A stretch of 64,000 nt of DNA from Thamnidium elegans (lineage: Eukaryota; Mucoromycota; Mucoromycetes; Mucorales; Mucoraceae). Position 1 is the stretch's first letter. The number at the start of each line of letters is the position of its first letter. This document shows, piece after piece, positions 48,407-60,222 of this stretch. The stretch is taken from positions 434,001 to 498,000 of the forward strand of contig JAIXMG010000026.1 of the NCBI GenBank assembly GCA_025201345.1, given 5' to 3'. The notes under the pieces are model-generated. The model had not been told where the DNA came from. It searched no databases and was given only the letters and a program-made list of their open reading frames with translations. Position numbers and translations under genes: made by a program.

Positions 48407-49601
48407 ATGACTATAATTTCAAGTTCAATCATTTTGCAGTCTATTCTAAAAGATGGTTGCTTATATCAAATGGAATATAAAGGTGCTCAAAATAACCTCT
48501 TATATATTATATTAAAACTACATGATTTAGGTGGTATGTTTTATTTGTTTGCTTCATAAAAAAATAAATTAATATTTTGTAATAGTATCGGATCAACAAC
48601 TAACAAGTGTTTACCATTCCATCATTCATTCTATGGATACGTTACTTTTGCCCAAAATATATAAATTATACGCTCCACTTCATATAAACAACTGGTTAGA
48701 CTATCTTGGTGATAAGGAGCAAGTATAAATTATTCTATTCGTGCATCAATTTGAGCTTATACGTCATTTATGTAGTATGTATTCTTCTTACCTGGAATTC
48801 TTTGGACGCCAAGTTATAAATCATGGTATACAAGATACATTGAATCAATTTTTTTACTGTACATCATTAAGCCAATCTATTGGGTCTCAGTGCTTACCTA
48901 TGGTTCACTTGGCGCTTGGTTTAAAGCATGATTACCCAGAAATTATAACGCAAGCATTATCTTATGCTGCTACCTCTTATCAAGATACTAGTTTTCTATT
49001 GGATGAGCGTGGAGTATTATACAATAACGGATATTTTACAGCGTATGAAATATTGATAAACCAAGTGAAGGTAGATCCTAGATTTGGATCATTTTCATCT
49101 AAATTAACGTATCGAAAAATATTGAAAAGTGCTAGGGAATTACTACATACCTATGTATATCTATGGGAGTTACCAAACAATATAGAAGATGCGCTTAATG
49201 AGTTACGTGTGCTAGCAGCATGTTTGCTATTGTCTCCTACAGATAATGACAGACAACAAAATCATACAGGTTTAGACATTACCGGTAATTTATTAAAATC
49301 TATTAATGCTATGGATATCCTTTATCCGAACAACACATGCCCTACACTACTTTTGCGTGTACAGTTTTTAAATGTGATTTGCTCTTATATTTTACAAGGC
49401 AGACCTAACATATTACATATTTCAGCTATAAGACAAGTAGAAATAGATATAACTACTGATCAACGTATTCGAGCTTTACTCTCAAACGAAGAAGTGAATT
49501 TGACAACATTATCCGTATTAACAGCTTTAGAAGACGCTAAAACAAAAGATGAAAGGGACAATTTTTACAATAAGGTGGTTTCCTCCATTTATTTACAATA
49601 A
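48407..49601 (+). CDS. Questin-oxidase-like (DUF4243) protein
   Basis: Three exons (48407-48533, 48586-48718, 48776-49601) join to 361 aa. The second intron must be a GC-AG intron: the donor is GA|GCAAGT at 48719 and the acceptor TGTAG at 48775, giving GDK|DMYSSYLEFF in frame. With the nearby GT donor the frame breaks. Family blocks are VYHSIIHSM, NNWLDYLGDKD, YSSYLEFFGRQVINHGIQDT and SQCLPMVHLALGLKHDYPEI. This order fits the questin oxidase (AflY-like) family, a Baeyer-Villiger-type group known from secondary metabolism. No biosynthetic cluster surrounds it, so a metabolite role is not implied. Its last 13 nt overlap the end of FRG1 on the other strand. Confidence 0.65.
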
Positions 49602-50564
49602 CGATCAGCCTTTACTTTTTCTCTTCTATCTAATAAAGTTTCGGCAAGTTTACCTTCTGACTTTGCCTTTTTTAATGCTCGCTTATCATCTAAGGTTTGA
49701 TGAGTTTTTCCAGGTTCCCAAGATTGGAATCTTTTACTATTATATAAAGCAATATTAAAATAAAGCGTACATATATAATATGTATTTACTTACAAATTCT
49801 CTAATTCTGTTCCTGTAGCATCCGTTACCTTTTTCTTTGTCTTGGGCTTGTATTTGAATCGTGTTTGACAATAAACTCGGAAAGATTCACAATAACCAAC
49901 ATCGTCAGCATCAGCACGAATACGTACACCACCACCAGCAATTTCATCCACCATTAAAAATTTACCGTGAATACTTTCAAACGCAATACCAGCATCAGTT
50001 ATAGTAGGTTTCCATTCCTCTTGTCCTCCAATAGCTTCACTGTTACAAGCTACAACACCAAATTTATCACTACTGAGGTATTTTCCGTTGGCTGATTTTA
50101 AAGAGTAGGCGCTAGTTGTACCAACAATACGTGATCCAACAAATACCTGTTGTACAATGGTAGGCTCTGCTTTGGTTTCGTCAAGATCGGGTATTGGGAA
50201 AGCCATAAATCTATCATCTTCATCAACTGTTAAACAAATGGGTGGATCACTAGGATGCGTAATAAACAATGGGCCAACTAAATCCTCTAAGCTATCAGCA
50301 CGTACCCAAACTATGTAAGCTATTAGTAAATGTATACACATAAAAAAAACATTAGCTGGTTTACCTTGATCTCTTGTGATTGCAGCTTCACGTTCTTCTT
50401 GTTCAGTAGGACGATGCTTTCTCTTCTTTTTCCTAATAAATAAATAAAACAGTTTTAAAAAAGAGAGCCTTTATAACAATTAAAAAAAAAAAACCAGATA
50501 CATACTTTGGTTCTTTGTCGCCTTTAAAAACCAACTTGTTCTTTTTAGGAGCTCTGTCAGACAT
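49589..50564 (-). CDS. FRG1: FRG1 family nuclear protein
   Basis: FRG1-family protein with an actin-bundling/beta-trefoil-like fold; the animal protein is linked to RNA processing in the nucleolus. Four exons (50564..50506, 50432..50365, 50319..49794, 49736..49589) join in frame to 266 aa, near the usual 258. The basic N-terminus MSDRAPKKNKLVFKGDKEPK continues with KKKRKHR, a nuclear signal. The core contains VGSRIVGTTSAYSLKSANGK, YLSSDKFGVVACNSEAIGGQ and EEWKPT, and the C-terminus is TLLDRREKVKADRYCK, nearly the same as the animal ending that I recall. The coding ends of this gene and the questin-oxidase-like gene overlap by 13 nt tail to tail. A GGGTGCAAAAA word lies about 65 bp upstream. 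Confidence 0.92.
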
Positions 50565-52040
50565 AGTTTATAACAAGTAAAAATGTAAGAGACTTATTTT
50601 TTAATTTTTAATTTTTTTTTTTTGCACCCAAAGAAGTTTTTGGTCACAGGCGGCAAGTAAAAGTTATCATGATGGCGTAGATTTGGACTAAAAACAACAT
50701 TAAGGTTTTAGGTATATTTAAAAAGAGACACTTTTATTTTTGACAGATACTCTTAATGGCAAGTGTCTCAATAAAGATATTATTTCTTTTCTCAGCGCAT
50801 GCCATGTTACCAATGAAGAATTGCCATTTTAAGTGTATGTAAACTCACTATAGTGAAAAGGCAGGCTAACTGTATCGAGAGAAAAAAAAACATTTAGGTT
50901 CAGTTCCCCTTATGCTTTTACCTTGCATCTTGATAATTCGTGGTTTGGATTCAATTAATACGAATAGATTTGGTATTTATCAACTTTCGATTGTAGAAAT
51001 AGAATGACTAATATTGTAATAAGAATCTTAATGTACGACCTTTAGAAATGTTTATCGCTTTTGAGTGTTTTAATAACTACTATGTATGCCTACCCATGTT
51101 AACAGATTATGGAGCTTGCAAAGAGCTCCAAAAAATAAGAGAAAATCTTTATTTATGCGTTGAGAAAAGAAAGTGCGATATATTACTTTTCACTCGCGTT
51201 AGTTCATCATTTTTATGTACATATCTGTACTTATTATTCGGACTTATTTCATGCAGCAAGTTCCTTTTTATATGAATAAACGAAATTGTGTGAGAGCATG
51301 AAAAGTCATTTACGTACAAGTGAATGTTCGTTAATTAGCTAATTATAGTTTCATTTTGTTATATCAGTTAATAATTTGATGCTTAGAATGTCTATTACTC
51401 GATACTCAGGGGTAAAAGAGTTCGGTCTACCAGGATTTCATTACGAGTTTTTGTATATTATCTATCTCTCCTATTTTTTGGTAGTTATTCTACCAACAAG
51501 CATTTATTCCAAAGCCCTTTACATTCAAAATCTCTTTTACTCTTTCCAGAGGACCTTCTATTTATAAATATCTCTCTGGTTTGATTATTAGAGTCTTTGT
51601 AGATAGATATTGCTTCCTGTTGACTTGGTTACTTTTACACTTCTTGTTGACATACTCTTTGCGGTGGTCTTGAAACTCAAGTAATACTTTTGATTCATAT
51701 GGGCTTCGAGAACTAGGTTGGAATCAGTTATTTCAGTTAACATTCTTTTCATTTAGCTCTTCATCTTCATTGTAGACATTCTCGTGCCCATCTTGTTAAA
51801 AAAAAGAAATTGTGTTTTTTTTAGTATATTATTTTAACTCGAGAGTAAAAGAAATAAACATTGTAACCAACATTTGTTCTCAAGAAACGCCAGTTCTACT
51901 TTGCCCAAAACGGTAATCATTTCACAACGGACGGCCAATCATGTTACATTTTACATTTTATTTATTTATTTTTCAAGAAGGAAAAACGTTGACCAGCTGC
52001 ACTGTACTTGTACATCCAGAGTACACTTTCAAAGAGTAAA

Positions 52041-52072
<32 letters not shown>

Positions 52073-52399
52073 CTTGAACCAGTGTACAATTTTTTATGAA
52101 ATGACCTGAAAATACCTGACCTAACTTTACTACCGACACATTGTATCCAATACATACAAGTTATGTCATTTATTCTCACCAGAGTGGCTACACAAAGGCG
52201 TCATGCAAATAATAATTTCTTTTTTTAGCAGTTCTCCTCTCACACCTGTATATAAAAAATATTTATCCCCCCCCCCTCACTATTTTTTATTTTTCCTTCT
52301 TTCTTTTTATTTTTTTTTACTTTTTATTTTTCTTAATACATACATATATACACTCCCACACTTACACTCTTCACATATACGAAATATACAAGGAAAAAT
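50565..52399. other. Intergenic 1.8-kb stretch
   Basis: AT-rich, with an AAT-type trinucleotide run at 52027-52070. No gene seen. The end carries a C-rich word (about 52268-52276) and T-rich leader of the MADS-box gene. Confidence 0.55.
52027..52070. repeat. AAT/TAA trinucleotide microsatellite
   Basis: About 14 units in intergenic DNA. Confidence 0.85.
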
Positions 52400-53505
52400 A
52401 TGCAGTCGTCTAACTACTATCAACCTAACCCACAACAGTACATGATGCAACCATCTATTGTTGATGAATCAAGTGCAGCAGGTGGAGGTGGTGGTGGTGT
52501 TGAAGAAGAAGATTCGGATGGAAGTGGAAAACCAGATAAGCGATCTGGTAGAAGAAAGATTAAAATTGAGTACATTGGTGATAAATCTAGAAGACATATT
52601 ACATTCTCGAAAAGAAAAGCGGGTATTATGAAGAAGGTAAACAAATATATACAAATGTATACACATAACATCAATACTAATTTATATAAATAAATAGGCA
52701 TATGAATTAAGTACACTGACAGGCACCCAGGTTTTACTTTTAGTTGTATCAGAGACTGGTCTTGTATACACTTTTACTACGCCCAAGCTTCAACCTCTTG
52801 TAACGAAGCCGGAGGGAAAGAACTTAATTCAGTCTTGCTTAAATGCTCCCGATTTACAAGAATCATCTTCATCAATGGATCATTCACCACCTTCTCAACC
52901 GCCCAATTCTCGATCTATCATGTCTACTAATGCACCCAAGTCCCCACCTACGGTTAGTACTACCCTTAATTATTATTAAAGAGATTTATATATACTATCA
53001 CTTGGGATTATTTGGAGAAACGTTACACACTTGCACTATTTATTTCTTTTCCTTTATGATAATAGCATGTAATTAAAAAAAAAAAAACTTCTAATATATT
53101 TTAGACAACCAATAGCAGTTATTATCGTTCCAATCAAAATTTAGATAATAGTAGCAATTACATTGAAGATAGAAAGGTACGTTTTTTTTAAAATAAGTTT
53201 TTGAGTGTGTAAATTTTTCTTGTGATGGGGGGAATTAAAATTAATTAAAACAATAGACTTTTGGTAGTATGGTCGCGTCTAATCCTACAATGATTTTAAA
53301 TAATAATGATTCACAACAACAAATGGCATCAAACTATTCAATGCCTTACGCTCCTTACAATACATCAAACCAAACTAACTCTACATCCTCTGGTAATACT
53401 CCTCTTTATTCATATAATTTACCTCCTCAGCAAGATAACAGCGAAAGATACTGGAACTCAAATGCCAATAGTACCATAAATACTAGGCGACAAGATAAGA
53501 GATAA
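52400..53505 (+). CDS. MCM1: MADS-box transcription factor, Mcm1/SRF type
   Basis: DNA-binding dimer of the SRF class; yeast Mcm1 controls mating, cell-cycle and arginine genes. Four exons (52400-52636, 52698-52952, 53105-53176, 53257-53505) join in frame to 270 aa. After an acidic, Gly-rich leader (DESSAAGGGGGGVEEEDSDG), the MADS domain starts at about residue 48: RSGRRKIKIEYIGDKSRRHI, TFSKRKAGIMKK|AYELSTL, then VLLLVVSETGLVYTFTTPKL and QPLV. The sequence is of the SRF/Mcm1 class (IEYI, RHITFSKRK), not MEF2 (which has GRKKIQI). Introns interrupt the domain after IMKK and later. The tail is Ser/Asn/Gln-rich. The short name is by analogy. Confidence 0.9.
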
Positions 53506-54987
53506 AAAAAAAAAAAAAAACTCGAAAAAAAAAAAATGTACATTTTTTATACACATATCGTTTATTCTATACCGTCCTTTAAAAAAAAAAAAAAAAAAAA
53601 ACTATTATTACTACTTGATATAAATAACTTATACTTTTTTCTTTGTATACGTGCGTAACTATATTACTATTATTTTTTTTTTTTTACCCTTATGATTCAT
53701 CTTTATGATTAAAACAAACAAAAAAAAAAGAACTATCATTTTAAAATTTAGCTTTTTTTTTCTACTTTTGTTGATCTCTTTACAATACTTTTGTCTGAAT
53801 AGGATTACTTTGGGTACCCATGCGGAAAGTCCTTTTTTTGTTAATTGATAATCTGTGTTACATTTTCTTTCCGCACCTAATTTACAGAACCCTGTCCTCC
53901 CCAACACATTGAAAACACTGGGTTCGTACAAGAAAAGTCGCGGAAAAAAAAAAAAAAAAAAAAAAAAAAGATAGACTTTTTTTTTGACATTTTAGAAGAA
54001 CATAAAAAAGGATTGCATCATGTTGAACTAGTTGTTTTTTTTAGCTTTAGAATTTTACCATTTTAGTTCTTTAGCCTTCTTTTTTTATTGTTACGCTTGA
54101 TTTGCATAATTTCTAACATTTGTTGATAGGTCAGCAAAGTGACTTTTCTATTTATTTATTTATATCGGGTGTGATGTTCTTATTACGTTTAATGTTACTT
54201 TGGTCTATACGGCAGTTTAACGATGTGTGGCATTAATATATATATATATATATATATATTGCCATTCTGACATTTATACCCAATTACTGGTTTATAACAT
54301 AGCTTTACAACTCTTTTATGATAATGGAACTTTTTTTCTTAAAATAAAAGCTCGTACGATCAATAGTAAGATGTACCTTGTACTGACGTCACAAGACTAG
54401 TTTTTCTCTTTTGAAAAAACATATATTCAAGTAAATAAATAGTAAATGTATATCATATATATGTATTTATATAAAGACAGATTTTTTAAAAAAGAAAAAA
54501 TCTTATAAATCTTATACTAAAAGCTTAATCTGCTGATCTATATTGATATCCTTACGAGAAATACACAAGGATAGTATTACCTCATACATGTTTGTATTCC
54601 TTCTATTTTTATAACTTATGTATGCAGTAAAAATGTGGCGAAGTGACTACAGCAGTTGTTTTTTTTAAAGGTTTAATACTTTATACTTTCTATTCCTAAA
54701 AGTTAAAACACGAGCTTAAATTGCTACGTTATACAGTGGCACAGTTCTCCAATATATTGTTACCAAACACAGGTTAGTCAAGAGCTGTAAAAGGCGTAAC
54801 TACACGATTGAATCCCCCTCAATTTTTATCTGAAAAAAAAAAAAAAAAAAAAAAAAGAAAAACTATCTTGTCATACAGTATACATTTAATTGGTGAAAAT
54901 ACCACACGGTCCACTTTTATTTTACTCCCACTAATATAAATAATACAATAGGCTGCATGAGAGAAAAGAACTACAAATGTTATTTAT
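53506..54987. other. Intergenic 1.5-kb stretch
   Basis: Several A and T tracts (53504-53520, 53581-53600, 53943-53969, 54833-54856), and a TA run (about 54236-54260). No gene seen. Confidence 0.55.
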
Positions 54988-56695
54988 TTACTCTTCATCT
55001 AATTGGTAATGAAATGCGGGTACGGCGTCAGTAATGAGATTCATGATATCATTAACAGTTTTAGATAAGCTTTCATTTTGTGTTATAGAATATTTTAAAT
55101 TCATCGTATCAGGTTCTGATGAACGTAGTGAGGTTGTGTTCATGACGGAAATCAGCTTGATTTCCAATGGAGTTGAGGGAAATGAATACTTGTCCATTTT
55201 AACTATACATATTATCCGTAAACACTCTAAACTATCCTACTTCTTTTTGAACTTACAATTGATCATAATCGGTGCAACTTGTTTGTATTTAGATATTTTA
55301 CCTACGTCTGGATGTTCCTCTAAAAATTTCTTCATACTGATTTCCTTTTTTATTTTATATAAACCGTATAATTCAGATTTACTTAACTGAAATTTAATTG
55401 CTAGAGTAAAATTCGAATAATTTTCCGTATCGTATTTTACAATGTTTCTATTAGAAAAAAAAAAATAGGGCGTAAGAGAATATAATTCAAAGTTAAAAAA
55501 GAAAAAAAATCTTTATATCTTACTTCTTGTATCTTGAGAGCCACTCATACATGAATTTCTTTCGATAATCCAAATTTTCTTCCGTTTTGCTATTCAGATT
55601 AAATATTTTTGGCTTGAGTAATGTTCTCGTCTTTTTACGCAAAGGTTCAGGGCTCTTTAAACATGTCGGTCTCGGTTGACTTGGTTTTTTGGTGCTGACA
55701 GTATGCAGTATAATTTCATCGTCATCACTGCCGTCAAGCTTAGCTTTAGACATCATACGATCAAAAGACCAACGTTTGGTACCATTGAATGTTTTAGAAG
55801 AGTCAGAGGCAGGAGGTTTCTTTTTGAACAAATTATTTTCGAATTCCTCTGCTCGTGTTTTATAAGAAAGTGCTTCGTCCTGATCCGCGAAAAAGTTACC
55901 AGTGTCTTCAATAACATCTTTCTTGTCTTTTAATTTATATCTATCTTGCTTATAAACAGATGACTCTTTTTCTATATCCATATCCTCTTGTTTACTCTGT
56001 AAGTACGGACTAGAATCATCTATAAAATCACCATCAGAATGATACATGTCTGTATCATATGGCCGGGTTTCTTCTTTATATTTCCTTTTGGCGCTTGAAC
56101 TAGACAGTCCGAGATGCAATATAGGATCTCGTGTAGGTATATCATCAAATACTGGCCATCGTTTTTTAGGTTCAGGCTATACGTAAAGAAGCCATAAGTA
56201 CTATATTGTTTGTACGATTTAGAAAAGAAAAAAAAAGGCTACAAACCCTTTTAAACAAGTTTAGGATTCTTTTAAACCAAATATATAAGCACGTTTCTTG
56301 GTCCAGGTCAAAATCTTTCTGTGGTAATAATGCAAGTAAATCTTGACTTTGTTCTGCTGGTAAGTTATGTACAACAATATCGGGCGGAAAACTCAAATAC
56401 TTGGAATCAAATGAAACTTGCGCTATAATAAAGGGATCCTCTCCCCCTTTCTTTTTTAGTATACTTGCTTTTTTTTTTAATATGTGTATATAAATGTACA
56501 TATTTGTTTATTGTCATTACTTTTAAGTGTCAAGTCTTGGTCAATTTTTATATCAAGATTGTAACGATCTTGAAGACATGGTGGCAACATGCCGTAGCTG
56601 TAGTCTGAAGTAAAAGTACCAACTAATGTAACTTGTTCTAATGTCAATAGCTTCTCTACAGCTTTTTTTATTTTACGATTAAACTCTTCCGTCAT
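54988..56695 (-). CDS. BRE/BABAM2-like (BRCC45) UEV-domain protein
   Basis: BABAM2 is a scaffold of the BRCA1-A and BRISC deubiquitinase complexes in animals. Five exons (56695..56521, 56422..56247, 56176..55524, 55447..55257, 55202..54988) join in frame to 469 aa. The N-terminal part looks like a first UEV domain (LQDRYNLDIKIDQDL, then VSFDSKYLSFPPDIVVHNLP and CLYIWFKRIL). The C-terminal part, NIVKYDTENYSNFTLAIKFQ, is close to VEYDAEGFTKLTLLLMW of human BRE as I remember it. Between them lies a 200-residue charged, disordered insert containing RRRK/KKK clusters and many Asp/Glu. The identification is tentative; a different UEV/RWD protein is the main alternative. Confidence 0.5.
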
Positions 56696-56805
56696 TATAC
56701 GTTCGCAGTAATATTAAAAAAAAAAAGATATATGATAAAAAAAAAAAAAGGGTCGTGATTACAATAAATAACAACTTTTTTTTTTTTTTTTTTTAAGAGG
56801 GCGCT

Positions 56806-57551
56806 TTATTTACCAATGCCAGTTTCTAACAACATGACAGTAAACATACCTACAAATAAAAATAGAATACAGAAGGATGCCCATGTAATAACACCTCGAC
56901 TTGCAGGAAAGTTACCGTGTTGTAGTGCCCATTGAGCATGAAAGTATCGTACATTACCAAAATAAAGAAACAAAATACTGGAGAATACAAAAATGAGGCC
57001 GAGTGCTCTACCGATACGTTTATGATGTGCTGTAGATACATGATATACTTGAATAATACCTATTATATATACACTCTGCATTAGCGTGCTTATTTTTTTT
57101 AATTTATATATAGTACATTACCTATACCAAGTGTAATTAAAGATAATGATGTTCTAAACCATGCAAGGTAAGTTCTTTCATTTGCTACATAAAAAGAAAG
57201 TTTTCTTTTTTTTTAAAAAAAAGGAAAACCCTATTGACATTTTTCTATACCTAAATGATCTCTTGCAGTATTTCCCTTGTTCTCTAATACAACGGCAGGT
57301 GAATATTTTGAATAAATATCGTCTAGATATAATAAGAAGGAAGAATTGAAATACTTGTCATCATCTTCATTTTTTTCGGTTTCTGTGTCTACTAAAGTAA
57401 TATTATCATCATTTTGTTGACGGGGTAGAAACAAGACACCATTCCTATCTTGTCTTTTATGATTGGTTTCTTTAAAAGATATATGGGTCTTGTAGCATGC
57501 ACTGTCGTAACTATTACTACGATAATGTTGTCCATTTTTACTCATTGACAT
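56806..57551 (-). CDS. DUF202 (YidH-type) membrane protein
   Basis: Three exons (57551..57251, 57184..57122, 57059..56806) join in frame to 205 aa. The N-terminal 95 residues are polar and probably cytosolic. The signature ARDHLANERTYLAWFRTSLS continues with LITLGIGIIQVY across two introns, followed by HHKRIGRALGLIFVFSSILF and a third hydrophobic segment near the C-terminus (GVITWASFCILFLFVGMFTV). That is the complete DUF202 pattern of three membrane helices; in fungi such proteins are of uncertain role, some related to vacuolar transporter chaperone subunits. Intron 2 is 62 nt; the middle exon is 63 nt. Confidence 0.87.
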
Positions 57552-57976
57552 CTTTTTTGTTTATATATGTATAAAGAAGAAGAAAGAGGAAAAGAACAAG
57601 AAAAAAAAACGCTTTTTTTTTTTACCCTTATTTCAGTTTCTCCTATATTTTTTATTTTACATATAAACCCCCTTTTTCAGATTTTCTCCATTAGCATTAA
57701 ACTTTTTTTAGTATAACCTATACATAAAATTCTGCAAGATCGACACACCTAAACGAAAACACAATTAATGAGAGAGAAGGGAGATTCAACCTCCACCAAA
57801 AAAAACAAAAACAAATATGAGTGAATTTAACCAATGAAAAGTATGAAACCTGATTTTGCATTGTGAGAGAAAAAAAAAAATCTTTTTCGCATTAAAAATA
57901 AAACAAAAGAATTCTTTTTCTCATCTTTTTTTTCTCTCATACTTATATATTCACTTCAAAAAAAAAAAAAAAATAT
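57552..57976. other. Divergent promoter region
   Basis: AT-rich with T and A tracts. No gene seen; it separates the DUF202 gene and the 102-aa gene. Confidence 0.5.
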
Positions 57977-58348
57977 ATGACAGAATCCAATCATTTTCAC
58001 CCCGATTTTGAACAAAATACGATTGATAGTTTAAAGGATAAAGATATTCGGTCTATGCCTGAAGGATCGGCAAGATTAGCTGCGTTAAGAGACCTAGGAG
58101 CTACGTTCGATGAAGGACATCATCGAACGACAAAGATTGCTACTCCTTCCGGGACACCAAAGTTACCTACCTTTGTCGATGCTGGTCAAATTGAGGTAAT
58201 ACACATAAAAAAAAAAAACGCTTAGGCGTCTTCGTATTTAAATTTTTGTATATTGTAGCGCATGTTGAAAGAGAAGAAACAAAGTCCATTTTCAGCTACC
58301 ATGGTTACAAATAGAGAAGAGTTTAGTCACTATGGTGAATGGTTATAA
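57977..58348 (+). CDS. Uncharacterised 102-aa protein
   Basis: Two exons (57977-58195 and 58259-58348) join in frame (CAA ATT GAG|CGC ATG) to 102 aa. The splice sites (GTAATA, TTGTAG) and the even codon use suggest a real gene. It is hydrophilic, without a signal peptide or membrane helix: FHPDFEQNTIDSLKDKDIRS, then GSARLAALRDLGATFDEG and a C-terminal FSATMVTNREEFSHYGEWL. I recognise no family. It is flanked by the DUF202 gene and AFG1. Confidence 0.65.
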
Positions 58349-58581
58349 AATCTCTCTCTTTTTTTTTTTTTTTTTTTTTTTCTTGATCAATCATTCAAAT
58401 TTTGTATATTATAAGTAAAAAAATAAATAAAAAAAGCTTTTTTTTTTCGGTACTTGGATTTTCCCATGCTCTCTCTCTGCCCGGAGGTTAAAGTATTAGC
58501 CATCAGGTTTACTAAATAAAGCGGGGAGGGGGTGCAAAAAGATAAGATTACAAAAGAGAAAGACTCTTTTTTTTTTCTTTT

Positions 58582-58617
<36 letters not shown>

Positions 58618-58626
58618 AGGACAACC
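58349..58626. promoter_or_regulatory. AFG1 upstream region with the 20-bp G-rich box
   Basis: GCGGGGAGGGGGTGCAAAAA at 58521-58540 lies 106 bp before the AFG1 start and matches the box before ATP5 exactly. Downstream is a long T tract (58570-58610) that ends near the start codon. Confidence 0.55.
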
Positions 58627-60164
58627 ATGCTTCGTTCTACTTTAAAAAGAATACCTTGTTATAGACTAGCGCTGGTAAACGTTAGAGTTTATCGAGCTCA
58701 ACCTCATATTAAACGGTGGCAATCTTCTTTAGCAGGTAAACAAGAATGGCATGAGCAAGACATGACACCCATTGCAAATAAGCCTTTGAACGGTAAGGGG
58801 GGAGGAGGACAGAACTGGATACGTCATGATGCATTTTTTTTTTTTTAATATTTTCTCTCCTTTGTATCAGTATCACCACTTCGTCGCTATGATGAAATTA
58901 CTAGTCATGGGCCTGTAAAGTCTGACCCGGACCAAAGAAAAGTAGTCGAAAAATTAGACGAGTTATGGTATGATCTTCGAGAATATAAACCGCACGCATT
59001 TAAAGAACAGGTTAATTCTGTAAGTAAAAATACACAATAAAGTAAAAAAAAAAAGGGGGGGGTATAAAAAGATGACTAATTTTTATTTTTATATAGTGGG
59101 GAAGTTGGTTTGGATATAGAAATCAAAAGAGTCCAATGCTTCGTCATGTTCCTGATTCACTGTATATTCACGGTAACGTGGGTACAGGTAAAACAATGGT
59201 GATGGATTTATTTTTTGATACACTTGCAATTACACGTAAACGTCGTGTTCATTTCCATGCGTTTATGCTGGACGTACATCAGCGTATTCATCGTGTAAAG
59301 AGTCAATACCCAAAATTAGCAGATCCTTTAGCACCTATTGCCGATGATCTTGTAAGAGACGCTTATGTATTATGTTTTGATGAATTCCAAGTTACTGATA
59401 TTGCAGATGCCATGATCTTACGAAACTTATTTGAGGAATTATTTAAAAGAGGAGTAGTGCTTGTAACAACTTCGAATCGACACCCAACTGAGTTATACAA
59501 GAACGGTATTCAACGATCATCGTTTATACCATGTATTGATTTATTGTTGGAAAAGTGTGACGTATTATGTTTGGATTCAGGTACAGATTATAGAAAGATA
59601 GAGCGAGCTCAATCCAACGTATTCTTCCATCCGCTAAATCAACAAACACAAAGCAAGATTGATGAAATGACCCAATTATTAACCCAGGGTAAAAAAATGG
59701 TGCCTAAAGATTTAAACTTCTTATCACGTACATTAACTATACCGGCACAAGTAAATGGAGTAGCAAAGATGAAATTCTCAGATGTGTGTGCTCAACCATT
59801 AAGTGCAGCAGATTATTTAGAAATCGTAAAGAGTTTCCATACTGTTATTTTAACTGATATTCCAAGGATGACCATGAAGCATAGAGCAGAGGCAAGAAGG
59901 TTTATTACATTTATTGATGCCATGTATGAATCTCATGTTGTATTGATTGCAAGTGCAGAATCTACCATGATGGATATATTTAACGCAGATGAAGGAAGAG
60001 AAGAAATGGAAGAACAAATGTTGGCAATGAGAGATTCATTAGATGTATCTGATATTTCATCTCCTTTATTTTCTGGTCAAGAAGAAGCATTTGCTTTTCA
60101 AAGAGCTTTATCTAGGTTAATTCAAATGCAAAGTACAGAATGGGTATCAAAGAAGCAGCAGTAA
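58627..60164 (+). CDS. AFG1: Mitochondrial AAA-type ATPase, AFG1/LACE1 (ZapE) family
   Basis: ATPase of the mitochondrial inner membrane that helps remove misfolded respiratory subunits. Three exons (58627-58792, 58871-59019, 59097-60164) join in frame to 460 aa. The N-terminus is a presequence ([20 protein letters not shown]). Family blocks: [20 protein letters not shown] (substituting for the usual Y..L...G....D..Q), [13 protein letters not shown], the Walker A GNVGTGKT, Walker [16 protein letters not shown], sensor [20 protein letters not shown], and [20 protein letters not shown]. The bacterial homologue ZapE is a division ATPase. The start follows the long T tract. Confidence 0.93.
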
Positions 60165-60222
60165 TAATAAAACAATTTTTTTTTATTATATATATGTATA
60201 TAAAAAAAGGGAAGAGGGGGAG

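Noticed and set aside
48723..48755. A 33-nt GT-AG intron as an alternative to the GC-AG intron in the questin-oxidase-like gene.
   Set aside because: It is shorter than any other intron seen here and would insert eight residues into a conserved block.
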